Below are positions 51,724 through 61,041 of a DNA stretch of 64,000 nucleotides, one piece after another. The stretch comes from Corynebacterium terpenotabidum Y-11 (lineage in GTDB: Bacteria > Actinomycetota > Actinomycetes > Mycobacteriales > Mycobacteriaceae). The stretch covers positions 372,001-436,000 of the forward strand of contig NC_021663.1 of the NCBI RefSeq assembly GCF_000418365.1, given 5' to 3'. The stretch's first letter is position 1. Each line of letters begins with the position of its first letter. Under the pieces are notes generated by a model that searched no databases, was not told where the DNA came from, and worked only from the letters and a program-made list of their open reading frames with translations. A program made the translations under genes and the position numbers.

Positions 51724-52658
51724 CCACAGCAACCACGGCACCCGCCGCCACCCAGAACCAGAACGAACTCAGCCCCCACCTCGCCTCCCTCGAGGCCGAG
51801 GCCATCGAGATCCTCCGTGAGGTCGCCGGCCAGTTCGACCGGCCCGGCCTGCTCTTCTCCTCCGGCAAGGACTCGGTCGTCGTCCTCGAACTCGCCAAGC
51901 GGGCCTTCGCCCCGGCTGCCGTGCCCTTCGAGCTCATCCACGTCGACACCGGCCACAACTTCCCCGAGGTCATCGAATTCCGTGAGCGGATCGCCGCCGA
52001 CCCGCGGATCAGCCTCCACGTCGCCCACGTCCAGGACTGGATCGACTCCGGTGCCGTCCAGGAGCGTCCCGACGGCACCCGCAACCCGCTGCAGACCGTC
52101 CCGCTCGTCGAGACGATCCAGAACCGCGGTTATGACGCCGTGCTCGGCGGCGCCCGCCGCGACGAGGAGAAGGCCCGCGCCAAGGAGCGCGTCTTCTCCG
52201 TGCGCGACTCCTTCGGCGGCTGGAACCCGCGGCGTCAGCGCCCGGAGCTGTGGGGCCTGTACAACGGTCGCCACCAGGCCGGCGAGAACATCCGTGTCTT
52301 CCCGATCTCCAACTGGACCGAGGCGGACATCTGGGACTACATCAAGGCCCGCGACGTCGAGATCCCGGAGATCTACTACGCCCACCAGCGGGAGGTCTTC
52401 AACCGCGGCGGCATGTGGCTGACCGCCGGCGAGTGGGGCGGCCCCCGTGAGGATGAGCCGGTCGAGACCCGCACCGTGCGCTACCGCACCGTCGGCGACA
52501 TGTCCTGCACCGGTGCCGTGCTCTCCGAGGCGTCCACCATCGACGAGGTCATCGAGGAGATCAAGGCCTCCACCACCACTGAACGCGGCGCCACCCGGGC
52601 CGACGACAAACTGTCTGAGTCCTCCATGGAGGACCGCAAGAAGGAAGGCTACTTCTGA
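51720..52658 (+). CDS. cysD: Sulfate adenylyltransferase subunit 2
   Basis: ATP sulfurylase small subunit, PP-loop family: forms APS from sulfate and ATP with CysN. 312 residues from a GTG overlapping the cysH stop. PP-loop LLFSSGKDSVVVLELAKRAF, HVDTGHNFPEVIEFRERIA and GGARRDEEKARAKERVFSVR are clear, with the end NRGGMWLTAGEWG and family-specific C-terminus RKKEGYF. The stop overlaps the cysN start by one base. Confidence 0.96.
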   Translation: MTTATTAPAATQNQNELSPHLASLEAEAIEILREVAGQFDRPGLLFSSGKDSVVVLELAKRAFAPAAVPFELIHVDTGHNFPEVIEFRERIAADPRISLHVAHVQDWIDSGAVQERPDGTRNPLQTVPLVETIQNRGYDAVLGGARRDEEKARAKERVFSVRDSFGGWNPRRQRPELWGLYNGRHQAGENIRVFPISNWTEADIWDYIKARDVEIPEIYYAHQREVFNRGGMWLTAGEWGGPREDEPVETRTVRYRTVGDMSCTGAVLSEASTIDEVIEEIKASTTTERGATRADDKLSESSMEDRKKEGYF

Positions 52659-53989
52659 TGACCGCCACCCTGACCGCCACTCCGTCCGCCACCCTGGAAG
52701 CCCCCGTGAACGACACCACCACCGCACTGCCCACCCTGCGCCTGTGCACCGCCGGTTCCGTCGACGACGGCAAGTCCACCTTCGTCGGACGCCTGCTGCA
52801 CGACACCAAGTCCATCCTGGCCGACCAGTTCGAGGCCGTCCAGCGAGTCTCCGCTGCGAAGGGCCTGGAGAACCCGGATCTGTCCCTGCTGGTCGACGGC
52901 CTGCGTGCCGAGCGGGAACAGGGCATCACCATCGACGTGGCCTACCGCTACTTCGCCACCGACCGGCGTTCCTTCATCCTCGCCGACTGCCCTGGTCACG
53001 TGCAGTACACCCGCAACACCGTCACCGGGCTGTCCACCTCGGACCTGGTCATCGTGCTCATCGACGCCCGCAACGGCGTCATTGAGCAGACGAAGCGGCA
53101 CCTCACGGTCGCCGCGATGATGCGCACCTCGCACGTCATCGTCGCTGTCAACAAGATCGACGCCGTGGATTTCGACGAGGCCGTCTTCGACCGCATCGCC
53201 GCCGACGTCCGGGCGCTGGCCGAGGAGCTGCATCTGCTGAAGGTCGATATCGTGCCGACCTCCGCCCTGCTCGGCGACAACGTCGTCACCCGCTCGGAGA
53301 ACACCCCCTGGTACACCGGCCCCAGCGTCCTCGAGATCCTCGAGACCGCTGATCCGGCCCGCATCAACCCGGGCAAGGTCCGTGGCCTTCGCTTCCCGGT
53401 GCAGTTCGTCATCCGTGACCACGCCACCGACTACCGCGGTTATGCCGGACGCCTGACCTCCGGGTCCGTCGTCGTCGGCGACGAGGTCACCCTCGGCGGC
53501 ACCGGTGGACGTACCACCACCGTCGTCGGTATTGACGGTCCCGGCGGCTCGCAGGACCGCGCCGAGCGGGGCGAGTCCGTCACCCTGCGACTGGCCGATG
53601 ACATCGACATCGCCCGTGGCGACCTCATCGCCACCGCCACCGGGGACGATGCTTTGCCCACCTCCACCCGCAGCTTCAACGCCCTGGTCTTCCAGCTCGC
53701 CGAGTCCCCGGTGCGGGTCCGCGGTAACGTCCTCCTGCGCTACGGCACCGCGACCGTGCGGGCCCGGGTGGACGAGATCGTCCGCCGCGTCCACATCCTG
53801 GACGCCGATGAGACGGCTGACCTGGGTTCCGAGCTGACGCTCAACGACATCGCCGAGGTGCGCCTTACCGTCGCCGAGGCGCTGCCGGTGGAGACCTACC
53901 GCCGTGGCGGCCGGGTCGGCTCCTTCCTGCTCATCAACCCGGGCGACGGTGACACCCTCACCGCCGGTCTGGTCACCTCGGTCGACTGA
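52658..53989 (+). CDS. cysN: Sulfate adenylyltransferase subunit 1 (GTPase)
   Basis: 443-residue EF-Tu-like GTPase that drives ATP sulfurylase. G1 TAGSVDDGKSTFVGRLL, G3 ADCPGHVQY, G4 VAVNKIDAVDF, and the switch region REQGITIDVAYRYF. It ends after domains 2-3 with no fused CysC kinase domain, so PAPS is not made here and CysH should act on APS. The start overlaps the cysD stop; the next gene begins ten bases after its stop. Confidence 0.96.
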   Translation: MTATLTATPSATLEAPVNDTTTALPTLRLCTAGSVDDGKSTFVGRLLHDTKSILADQFEAVQRVSAAKGLENPDLSLLVDGLRAEREQGITIDVAYRYFATDRRSFILADCPGHVQYTRNTVTGLSTSDLVIVLIDARNGVIEQTKRHLTVAAMMRTSHVIVAVNKIDAVDFDEAVFDRIAADVRALAEELHLLKVDIVPTSALLGDNVVTRSENTPWYTGPSVLEILETADPARINPGKVRGLRFPVQFVIRDHATDYRGYAGRLTSGSVVVGDEVTLGGTGGRTTTVVGIDGPGGSQDRAERGESVTLRLADDIDIARGDLIATATGDDALPTSTRSFNALVFQLAESPVRVRGNVLLRYGTATVRARVDEIVRRVHILDADETADLGSELTLNDIAEVRLTVAEALPVETYRRGGRVGSFLLINPGDGDTLTAGLVTSVD

Positions 53990-53998
53990 GCCGCGACC

Positions 53999-54694
53999 GT
54001 GAGTGCCGCTGATCCGGTGATCTGCCTCGCCCACGGGTCCCGGCATCCGGCGGCTGATCCGGCGATCGCCCGCATCTCGGACGCCGTCGCCGGTCTCACC
54101 GGTGCTCCTGCCTGCCCCGCCTACCTCGACTTCTCCCCGCTGACGCTCACCACGGTCGCCGCCACTCTCGCGGCGTCGGGGCGGCGGCGCGCCACGGTGG
54201 TCCCGATGCTGTTCACCCGGGCGTTCCACATGCGACACGATGTGCCGGAGGCGTTGGCGGCGGCGACCGAGGAGACCGGGGTGGAGTTCACCCTGTCCGA
54301 CGGTCTCGGTACCGGCGACGATGTGGCGGAGCTGCTGGCCTCCCGCATTCCCGCCGACACCGGGCACTACGTCCTCTATTCCGTGGGATCCACGGTGGCC
54401 GGGGCGAACGAGGCGGTCAGCGCCCTGGCACGGCGCGTCGGTGAGCTGGCGGGACTCTCCGCCACCCACCTCACCGCCACCGGGCCGGGGGACACCGGTC
54501 CGGACGCACTGCTCGCCGCCGTCCGATCCGCCCCTCGACCAGTGCATGTCGCACCCCTGTTCTCCGCCCCGGGGACGCTCTGGGATCTCGCTGTCGCCGC
54601 TGTCACCGCTGTGGAGGACCGGCCCACCGTCACCCTCGGCGTCCCCCTGGGCACCACCCTCGCACCATTGATCGCTGAAAGGATGTCGCGTTGA
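53999..54694 (+). CDS. cysY: CysY, CbiX/SirB-like sirohydrochlorin ferrochelatase
   Basis: 231 residues, two CbiX-like halves (first CLAHGSRHPAADPAIARISD and VPMLFTRAFHMRHDVPEAL with the metal-site His; second half degenerate: VLYSVGSTVAGANEAVSAL). Inserts iron into sirohydrochlorin to make siroheme for CysI. The C. glutamicum cluster order cysIXHDNYZ and the name cysY apply. GTG start at 53999. The stop overlaps the TTG start of cysZ. Confidence 0.88.
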   Translation: MSAADPVICLAHGSRHPAADPAIARISDAVAGLTGAPACPAYLDFSPLTLTTVAATLAASGRRRATVVPMLFTRAFHMRHDVPEALAAATEETGVEFTLSDGLGTGDDVAELLASRIPADTGHYVLYSVGSTVAGANEAVSALARRVGELAGLSATHLTATGPGDTGPDALLAAVRSAPRPVHVAPLFSAPGTLWDLAVAAVTAVEDRPTVTLGVPLGTTLAPLIAERMSR

Positions 54695-55704
54695 AACTGC
54701 TGCTCTTTGCCGTGGCCGGGCTGCTTGCCCAGCTGGTCGACGGGGCTCTCGGTATGGCGTTCGGTATCACCGCCACCACCGCGCTGATCCTGTCGGGCAC
54801 CGCACCGGCGCAGGCCAGCGCCGCCGTGCACTTCGCCGAAGTCGGCACCACCCTGTTCTCCGGGGTGTCGCACTGGAAACTCCACAACGTCCACTGGCCG
54901 ACCGTGCTTTTCCTCGGTGTGCCGGGGGCGGTCGGTGCGTTCATCGGGGCGACGGTCCTGTCCGGCCTGTCGACCGAGTCGGCGGAACCGGTGGTCTCTG
55001 CTCTGCTGTTATTGTTGGGGGCCTATGTCCTGGTCCGGAGTGTGGCTCTGCCGTGGAAGCGCCAGCCGCGCTCCGAGGTCGCCGATGGTGCGGGGACGCC
55101 GCCGGTCCCGGCCGCGCGCGGTCGGATCGGTCTGGCCGTCCTCGGTCTCGGTGGTGGTTTCCTCGACGCCACCGGGGGCGGCGGTTGGGGGCCGGTGACC
55201 ACCTCCACCCTGCTGAGTGTGGGACGCCGTGAGCCGAGGAAGATCATCGGCACCGTCAACACCGCAGAGTTTCTCGTGGCCGTCGCCGCCTCCCTCGGCT
55301 TCCTTGTCGGCCTGTCGGAGCTGCACGGTTCCTGGCAGCCGGTCCTGGGGCTGCTCATCGGTGGGCTGATCGGTGCGCCGGTCGCTGCGTGGATCGTCAC
55401 GGTCATGAAGCCGGACCTGCTCGGCGGGATCGTGGGTGCGCTGCTCATGGTCCTCAACGGCATCCGGGTGGTCAACGCTCTCGGGTGGCCGGGCGCGGTG
55501 GCCGTGGCTGCGCTGGTGCTCGTCGTCGGTGTGGTCCTGGTGCGGACGCTGGGGCGTCGGCCGGTGCCCGGCACCGTGCGTGAGCGGGAGCGCCCGGGGG
55601 TCGTGGTGGTGAGCGAAACGACAGGCACCGTCCCCTCAGAGGACGCCGATGAGCCTGTGGATAACGCGGGTGCCCCCGCTCTCCGCTCCTTTACCACAGG
55701 TTAA
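54691..55704 (+). CDS. cysZ: CysZ, TauE/SafE-family sulfate permease
   Basis: 337 residues with about eight hydrophobic helices, TauE/SafE-type: LLFAVAGLLAQLVDGALGMA, GTAPAQASAAVHFAEVGTT, GGGFLDATGGGGWGPVTTST (second repeat signature) and NTAEFLVAVAASLGF. Expected sulfate importer of the assimilation cluster (C. glutamicum CysZ). TTG start overlaps the cysY stop, with AAAGGA at good spacing. Ends the cysHDNYZ transcript. The C-terminal ~45 residues are cytoplasmic and low complexity. Confidence 0.88.
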   Translation: MKLLLFAVAGLLAQLVDGALGMAFGITATTALILSGTAPAQASAAVHFAEVGTTLFSGVSHWKLHNVHWPTVLFLGVPGAVGAFIGATVLSGLSTESAEPVVSALLLLLGAYVLVRSVALPWKRQPRSEVADGAGTPPVPAARGRIGLAVLGLGGGFLDATGGGGWGPVTTSTLLSVGRREPRKIIGTVNTAEFLVAVAASLGFLVGLSELHGSWQPVLGLLIGGLIGAPVAAWIVTVMKPDLLGGIVGALLMVLNGIRVVNALGWPGAVAVAALVLVVGVVLVRTLGRRPVPGTVRERERPGVVVVSETTGTVPSEDADEPVDNAGAPALRSFTTG

Positions 55705-55740
55705 ATGGGTTTTGCGTCCCCTTTCGGGTCACTTTCGGAC

Positions 55741-55775
55741 TGTGGCCTTGGTCACCGACTGTGGTTCGGTGCACA
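55741..55775 (+). promoter_or_regulatory. Two GlxR/CRP-type sites upstream of pta-ackA
   Basis: TGTGGCCTTGGTCACC (55741-55756) and TGTGGTTCGGTGCACA (55760-55775) both show the TGTG-N8-CACA type spacing of GlxR/CRP sites; the second is exact at TGTG/CACA. They lie 72-106 bases before the pta start, beside a CACAAT box. GlxR control of pta-ackA is known in C. glutamicum. Confidence 0.6.
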
Positions 55776-55846
55776 ATAGTAACGTCCGCGTTGAGCGCAC
55801 CACACTGCACTAGACCGTCTACAGACCCGAGCCTCGAGGAGAACCC

Positions 55847-57280
55847 GTGACAGTTCGCGCCGTACTCAGCCCCATCGCCACCGCCGCAGGTCGCCGGGGG
55901 GAGCTGATCAGCACCTTGTCCGCCGAGAACGGACCTGACGTCGGTCCCGTCACGGACATCTTCGACACCCTGCGTCCCACCGCACCGGACTTCAGTGCTG
56001 CCCTGGACATCGCCCTTGACCGGGAGGGCGGCGTCCTCATCGGAACGGGCGAGCCGATGTTCGACTCGCGCCTCGCGGCAGCGGTCGGCGTCCCCCAGTT
56101 CCTCGTCGCCGCCGGCGAACAGGACCACCTCCAGCTTCAGCAGCTTTCCGGCCAGCTGGTCCGCGTCGGCCGGGCCCCGGGGGGCATCGCCGTGATGGAC
56201 GGCACCTCTGGCTCCTCCGCCCTGGAGGCCGAAGGCACCGCAGTGCCGTTCCTCGCCCTCGACAAGGTCGATGAGGCGGAGCCGAGGACCCCGGTCATCG
56301 GTCCCGAGGTCTTCGAGCGCAACCTCATCATCCAGGCCCGTGCCGCCAAGGCCCACATCGTCCTGCCGGAAGGTGACGACGACCGTATTCTCATCGCTGC
56401 CGACCAGCTCCTCGCCAAGAAAGTCTGTGACCTCACCATCCTCGGTGATCCGGCCGCGATGGCGGCCCGGAGCCACGAACTGGGCCTTGACCTGTCCGGC
56501 GCCACCCTCACCGACCCGACCCGGGGTGACGACCTGGAGCGGTTCGCCGCGGAATTCGCTGAACTGCGCAAGTCCAAGGGCGTGACTCTCGACGAGGCGC
56601 GGGAGACGATGAAGGACATCTCCTACTACGCCACGATGATGATCCACCTGGGGCTGGCCGACGGCATGGTTTCGGGTGCCGCGCACACCACCGCGCACAC
56701 CATCAAGCCCAGCTTCCAGATCATCAAGACCGTGCCCGAGGCGTCCATCGTCTCCTCGGTCTTCCTCATGGTCATGGACGGGGTGCTGTGGGCCTTCGGC
56801 GACTGTGCCGTGAACCCGAACCCGACGCCGGCACAGCTCGCCGAGATCGCCGTCGTCTCCGCGAAGACCGCTGCCCAGTTCGGTATCGACCCGAAGGTCG
56901 CGATGCTGTCGTACTCCACCGGGTCCTCCGGGGCCGGTGAAGATGTCGAGGCCGTCGCCGAGGCTGTGACCATCGCCCGGGAATCCGCCCCGGAGCTCAG
57001 CGTCGACGGACCGCTCCAGTTCGACGCCGCCGTGGTGGAGTCCGTCGGCCAGAAGAAGCTGCCCGGCTCCAGTGTCGCCGGCAAGGCCACCGTCTTCGTC
57101 TTCCCCGACCTCAACAGCGGCAACATCACCTACAAGGCCGTCCAGCGCACCGCGGACGCGCTTGCCGTGGGTCCGATCCTCCAGGGGCTCAACAAGCCCG
57201 TCAACGACCTGTCCCGTGGCGCCACTGTCCCGGACATCGTCAACACCGTCGCCATCACCGCCATCCAGGCCGGCAACTGA
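55847..57280 (+). CDS. pta: Phosphate acetyltransferase
   Basis: Interconverts acetyl-CoA and acetyl phosphate. 477 residues: an N-terminal ~150-residue regulatory-like segment (DRTT-type P-loop degraded) and a C-terminal PTA_PTB catalytic domain from NLIIQARAAKAHIVLPEGDD through LGLADGMVSGAAHTTAHTIK and SYSTGSSGAGEDVEAV to LNKPVNDLSRGATVPDI. GTG start with GAGGAG upstream. Followed by ackA in the usual pta-ackA order (39-base gap) with GlxR-like sites in front. Confidence 0.95.
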   Translation: MTVRAVLSPIATAAGRRGELISTLSAENGPDVGPVTDIFDTLRPTAPDFSAALDIALDREGGVLIGTGEPMFDSRLAAAVGVPQFLVAAGEQDHLQLQQLSGQLVRVGRAPGGIAVMDGTSGSSALEAEGTAVPFLALDKVDEAEPRTPVIGPEVFERNLIIQARAAKAHIVLPEGDDDRILIAADQLLAKKVCDLTILGDPAAMAARSHELGLDLSGATLTDPTRGDDLERFAAEFAELRKSKGVTLDEARETMKDISYYATMMIHLGLADGMVSGAAHTTAHTIKPSFQIIKTVPEASIVSSVFLMVMDGVLWAFGDCAVNPNPTPAQLAEIAVVSAKTAAQFGIDPKVAMLSYSTGSSGAGEDVEAVAEAVTIARESAPELSVDGPLQFDAAVVESVGQKKLPGSSVAGKATVFVFPDLNSGNITYKAVQRTADALAVGPILQGLNKPVNDLSRGATVPDIVNTVAITAIQAGN

Positions 57281-57319
57281 CCGCCGCCCAGCAGCGCCCC
57301 GACAGAAAGGCACACCGCC

Positions 57320-58528
57320 ATGACGCAGCACATTCTCGTTCTCAACTCCGGTTCCTCCTCCATCAAGTTCCAGGTCCTCGACCTGCAGGCGGAGAACCCC
57401 GATGAGCCGTTCCTCTCCGGTCTCGTCGAGCAGATCGGTGAATCCCGCGGCCACATCCGCATCGTCACCGAGAACAACACCATTGAGGACCGTCGCCCGA
57501 TCCTCAGCCACTCTGTCGGTCTGGAGCGTGCCTTCGGCATGATGTCCATGCTGGGTGTCGGCCCGCAGGACCTTGATGTGCACGCTGTCGGCCACCGTGT
57601 GGTCCAGGGCGGCTCCATCTTCAATGAGCCGGTCCTCATCAACGAGCAGGTCAAGGATGAAATCCGCGGCCTGATCCCGCTGGCCCCGCTGCACAACCCG
57701 GCGAACCTGGACGGCATCGAGAACGCCCAGTCGTTGCTTCCCGACGTCCCCCACGTCGCGGTCTTCGACACGGCCTTCTTCCACTCCCTGCCGGAGTCTG
57801 CCGCCCGCTACGCCATCAACCGCGATGTCGCCGACCAGTACCACATCCGCCGGTACGGGGCGCACGGCACGAGCCACAAGTACGTCTCCCAGCTGGTGCC
57901 GGAGCTCATCGGCAAGAAGCCCGAGGACGTCAACCAGATCACCCTGCACCTCGGCAACGGTGCCTCCGCCTCCGCTATCCGCGGCGGTAAGGCGGTCGAC
58001 ACCTCGATGGGCCTCACCCCGCTGGCCGGTCTGGTCATGGGTACCCGTACCGGTGATATCGACCCCTCGGTGATCTTCCACCTCGCCCGCGAGGCGAAGA
58101 TGAGCATCGACGAGATCGACACCCTGCTCAACCGTCAGTCCGGCCTCAAGGGCCTGTGCGGGGTCAATGACTTCCGCCTGCTGCAGGAGCTCATCAACGA
58201 GGGCGAGCAGGACGCCAAGGACGCCTACGACATCTACGTCCACCGTGTCCGCCAGTACGTCGGTTCCTACATGCTGGACCTCGGTCGGCTGGACGCCATC
58301 ACCTTCACCGCCGGTGTGGGGGAGAACCACGTCGGTATCCGTCGTGACACGATGGCGAACCTGGAGAACTTCGGCATCAAGGTGGATGACGCCCGCAACA
58401 ACAACGAAGCCGGCGTCAAGGGCGCCCGAGTCATCTCCACCGATGATTCCGCGGTGAAGGTGCTGGTCGTTCCCACCAACGAGGAGCTGGCCATCGCCCG
58501 CGCCGCCGCCGCGCTCGCCGACGCCTGA
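57320..58528 (+). CDS. ackA: Acetate kinase
   Basis: ATP + acetate to acetyl phosphate. 402 residues, ASKHA fold: start [97 protein letters not shown] and [16 protein letters not shown]. All catalytic positions intact. GAAAGGCAC precedes the ATG. Converges with pknG over a 45-base gap that has only a weak GC hairpin. Confidence 0.98.
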   Translation: MTQHILVLNSGSSSIKFQVLDLQAENPDEPFLSGLVEQIGESRGHIRIVTENNTIEDRRPILSHSVGLERAFGMMSMLGVGPQDLDVHAVGHRVVQGGSIFNEPVLINEQVKDEIRGLIPLAPLHNPANLDGIENAQSLLPDVPHVAVFDTAFFHSLPESAARYAINRDVADQYHIRRYGAHGTSHKYVSQLVPELIGKKPEDVNQITLHLGNGASASAIRGGKAVDTSMGLTPLAGLVMGTRTGDIDPSVIFHLAREAKMSIDEIDTLLNRQSGLKGLCGVNDFRLLQELINEGEQDAKDAYDIYVHRVRQYVGSYMLDLGRLDAITFTAGVGENHVGIRRDTMANLENFGIKVDDARNNNEAGVKGARVISTDDSAVKVLVVPTNEELAIARAAAALADA

Positions 58529-58573
58529 TCCGGCCCGGCCCCGGGGGAGGGCGGGGCGGGGGAGGTATCGGCC

Positions 58574-61039
58574 TCAGAACCAGGTACGGGGGCGAATCCG
58601 GTTGGCCATGTCGACCAACTGGAACCGGTGCAGGGTGAACGGGGACTGACGGGCCATGTCCCGCAGCCCGCGCTCCAGCCCGCCCCGCAGCCCACGCTCG
58701 GTGAAGTCGACATCGAAGAGCTGGCTCGAGCCGACCTTCAGCGGGGCCCCGGACTTCTGGCGGTCCCGCAACCAGTCCAGAGCTGCGGACAGGACCGCGA
58801 TCCGCAGCTGCGGGATCCGTGGCTCCGTCGTGGGCAACAGCTCCAGCCGCTTGGCGGCGCGTCGGATCCCCTGCTCATTGAGTTCACTGCGGTCAGTAAT
58901 GAACATCAGCACCGTGGTCAGCCGGGCGATCTCATGGTGCCGGGAATTTGCCGGGACCCGGTCGAGAGTGGCGACCGCGGCGTCCACCATCCCCTCCGCC
59001 TGCAGCTGTCGGGCCATGCCGAAGCCCGAGGAGACGGTCGTGGAGTTTGTCGACCACACCAGGCCGTAGAGACGCAGCGCATGGAACCGCAACGCCACCG
59101 GATCCTGGGTGAGGTGGCTCCAGCCGGGTGCCTCCACGTCATCGGAGAACGTGGTCCCCTGCTGGTGGGTCAGGGCCAGGGCGGAACGGCGCGTACTGGC
59201 GTCCAGCAGTCCGACCGAGTTCACCCCCTGGGCCTGCAGCAGCAGCTCGTCGGTGGCGGCCAGCGCGAGCTTCGGGGCAGGCTCACCGGGCAGCAGATTG
59301 AGCACGGTGTTGAAGTACTCCTGCGCTCCGACGAAGTCGCCGGTCAGCAGCGCACACACTCCGGACAGCCATTGGTGGCGCCAGTCCCGGCGCGTCATCC
59401 CGTCCATGTTCCGCAGCAGGGCCTCCGCCTCCGCGGTCATGCCCAGGTCGAGCTGGGCGCGCACCATGGTCAGCGGGATCTCCTTGGAGTTCTCGAAGCC
59501 GGGCTGGTTCATCGCCCCGGACAGGGTGTCGATGATCTCCCCGGGCTCGGTGAGACTCGCCGCGGAGAGCAGGGCCGCCCCGGGGTCCGTCGGGTCGGTC
59601 AGCGGGATCGGCAGCGCGGCGACGACCTCGGGGGCGGTGATCTCCACGGACCGTTCGATCCCGTCGAGCAGTTGGTCGGTGCGGAACAGCAGGTGGTTGG
59701 TACCGAAGGTGGACCGCTGTGCGGTGAACCGGGTGTCCTGGTGGGGGAACTGGCGTCCGTCCCGGATGGCGAGGACCTCCCGGAGGACCCCGACGAGCTG
59801 GTCGCCGAGGTTGCGCACCGAGGAGAACCGCACATTCGGGTCGGGGTCGGTGGCCCGGAGCAGCAGCCGGTAGAGCGAAAGGTAGCGGCGGAACAGTGGT
59901 TCGTCGTCGGGGTCGGGCAGACCGGGGTCGTAGACGCCGTCGGTGACGGGCAGCTGCACCACCAGACTGGCGAGCGTACGGCCGACGGTGAAGATGTCGC
60001 TGGCGACGGTGGGTCCGGTGCGGGCGATCTCCGGGGCCTGGAAGCCCTTCGTGCCGAAGATGTGCCCGTAGGCGCCGATGCCGGTGACGGCACCGAGGTC
60101 AATGAGTTTGACCTGGTCCTCGGTGATGATGATGTTGTCCGGTTTGAGGTCGTTGTAGACCACACCGCGGGAGTGCAGGTACTCCAGCGCCGGCAGGACG
60201 GAGAGGACGTAGCCGATGGCGACGTCGACGTCGAGGGTGTTGTCGGCCTGGAGGCGCCGCCGGTGGCGCAGTGACGGACCACCGACGTACTCCATGACAA
60301 TGAATCCACCGGCGCTGCGGGGGTCGTCGATGAAGTTGAAGATCTTCACGATGCCGGGGTGGGTGATGTCGGCGAGGAAGGCACGCTCCGATTCAGCGAC
60401 GGCCTTCTCCTGGTGGGTGACGGTGGTCATCATGCCCTTGAGCACCACCCACCGGTCGGACACGTTGTGGTCCAGGGCGAGGTAGATCCAGCCCATGCCA
60501 CCGTGGGCGATCGGACCGATGACCTCATACTGTCCGGCGACAATATCCCCGGTGGCCAGGGTCGGCGGCGGGGTGCCCTTCGCGATCTCGGGTCCGGGGT
60601 CGATGACGGCGGTGGCGGGTTCGGTCGGTGGAATGAACGGCAGCCGCACCATTCCGCCGGCGACGGTGGCGCCGGCCCGTGAGGTTCCGCGGCGACGGCG
60701 GAAGGTGGACAGTGCCTCGATGCGGCTGCGTTCGCCGACGTCGCGGGCGAGGTCGCCGTCCTCGACAGTGGAGTCGATGACGGTGCCGGGTTCCCCGGAG
60801 CCCCCAGTGTCGCCGTCCTCGGCGAAAGGGTCGAAGGGGGTGGCGGAGGTCGTGGCGGACTCGCCGGGGTCGGTCGCCCGGTCACCAGAGTCCGGTTCAG
60901 GGACGCCGGCGAGGAGATCATCAAGGTCGATCTCCGGTTCATCGTCGTCGGCGAAGGGGTCGAAGTACGCTGCCTCGGTCCCGGGTTCAGTCCCGGGTTC
61001 AGTTCCTGGATCAGTCCCGGGTTCGGGATGCTCAGACAT
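58574..61039 (-). CDS. pknG: Serine/threonine protein kinase G
   Basis: Cytoplasmic kinase that phosphorylates OdhI and so relieves inhibition of 2-oxoglutarate dehydrogenase. 821 residues: acidic N-terminus (~1-160) with repeats of PGTEPGTE and two FDPFA segments, kinase domain (IGPIAHGGMGWIYLALDHNV, VVLKGMM, VVYNDLKPDNIIITEDQVKL, IDLGAV) and a helical TPR C-terminus from ~420. Unlike M. tuberculosis PknG there is no N-terminal CxxC pair, so no rubredoxin domain, as in other corynebacteria. GAGGAGGAC precedes the ATG, two bases after the glnH stop. Operon order glnX-glnH-pknG. Confidence 0.95.
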   Translation of the reverse strand: MSEHPEPGTDPGTEPGTEPGTEAAYFDPFADDDEPEIDLDDLLAGVPEPDSGDRATDPGESATTSATPFDPFAEDGDTGGSGEPGTVIDSTVEDGDLARDVGERSRIEALSTFRRRRGTSRAGATVAGGMVRLPFIPPTEPATAVIDPGPEIAKGTPPPTLATGDIVAGQYEVIGPIAHGGMGWIYLALDHNVSDRWVVLKGMMTTVTHQEKAVAESERAFLADITHPGIVKIFNFIDDPRSAGGFIVMEYVGGPSLRHRRRLQADNTLDVDVAIGYVLSVLPALEYLHSRGVVYNDLKPDNIIITEDQVKLIDLGAVTGIGAYGHIFGTKGFQAPEIARTGPTVASDIFTVGRTLASLVVQLPVTDGVYDPGLPDPDDEPLFRRYLSLYRLLLRATDPDPNVRFSSVRNLGDQLVGVLREVLAIRDGRQFPHQDTRFTAQRSTFGTNHLLFRTDQLLDGIERSVEITAPEVVAALPIPLTDPTDPGAALLSAASLTEPGEIIDTLSGAMNQPGFENSKEIPLTMVRAQLDLGMTAEAEALLRNMDGMTRRDWRHQWLSGVCALLTGDFVGAQEYFNTVLNLLPGEPAPKLALAATDELLLQAQGVNSVGLLDASTRRSALALTHQQGTTFSDDVEAPGWSHLTQDPVALRFHALRLYGLVWSTNSTTVSSGFGMARQLQAEGMVDAAVATLDRVPANSRHHEIARLTTVLMFITDRSELNEQGIRRAAKRLELLPTTEPRIPQLRIAVLSAALDWLRDRQKSGAPLKVGSSQLFDVDFTERGLRGGLERGLRDMARQSPFTLHRFQLVDMANRIRPRTWF

Positions 61040-61041
61040 GG

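Noticed and set aside
58538..58557. GCCCCG/CGGGGC hairpin between ackA and pknG as a terminator
   Set aside because: Six-base stem and no T tract; possible but not supportable.
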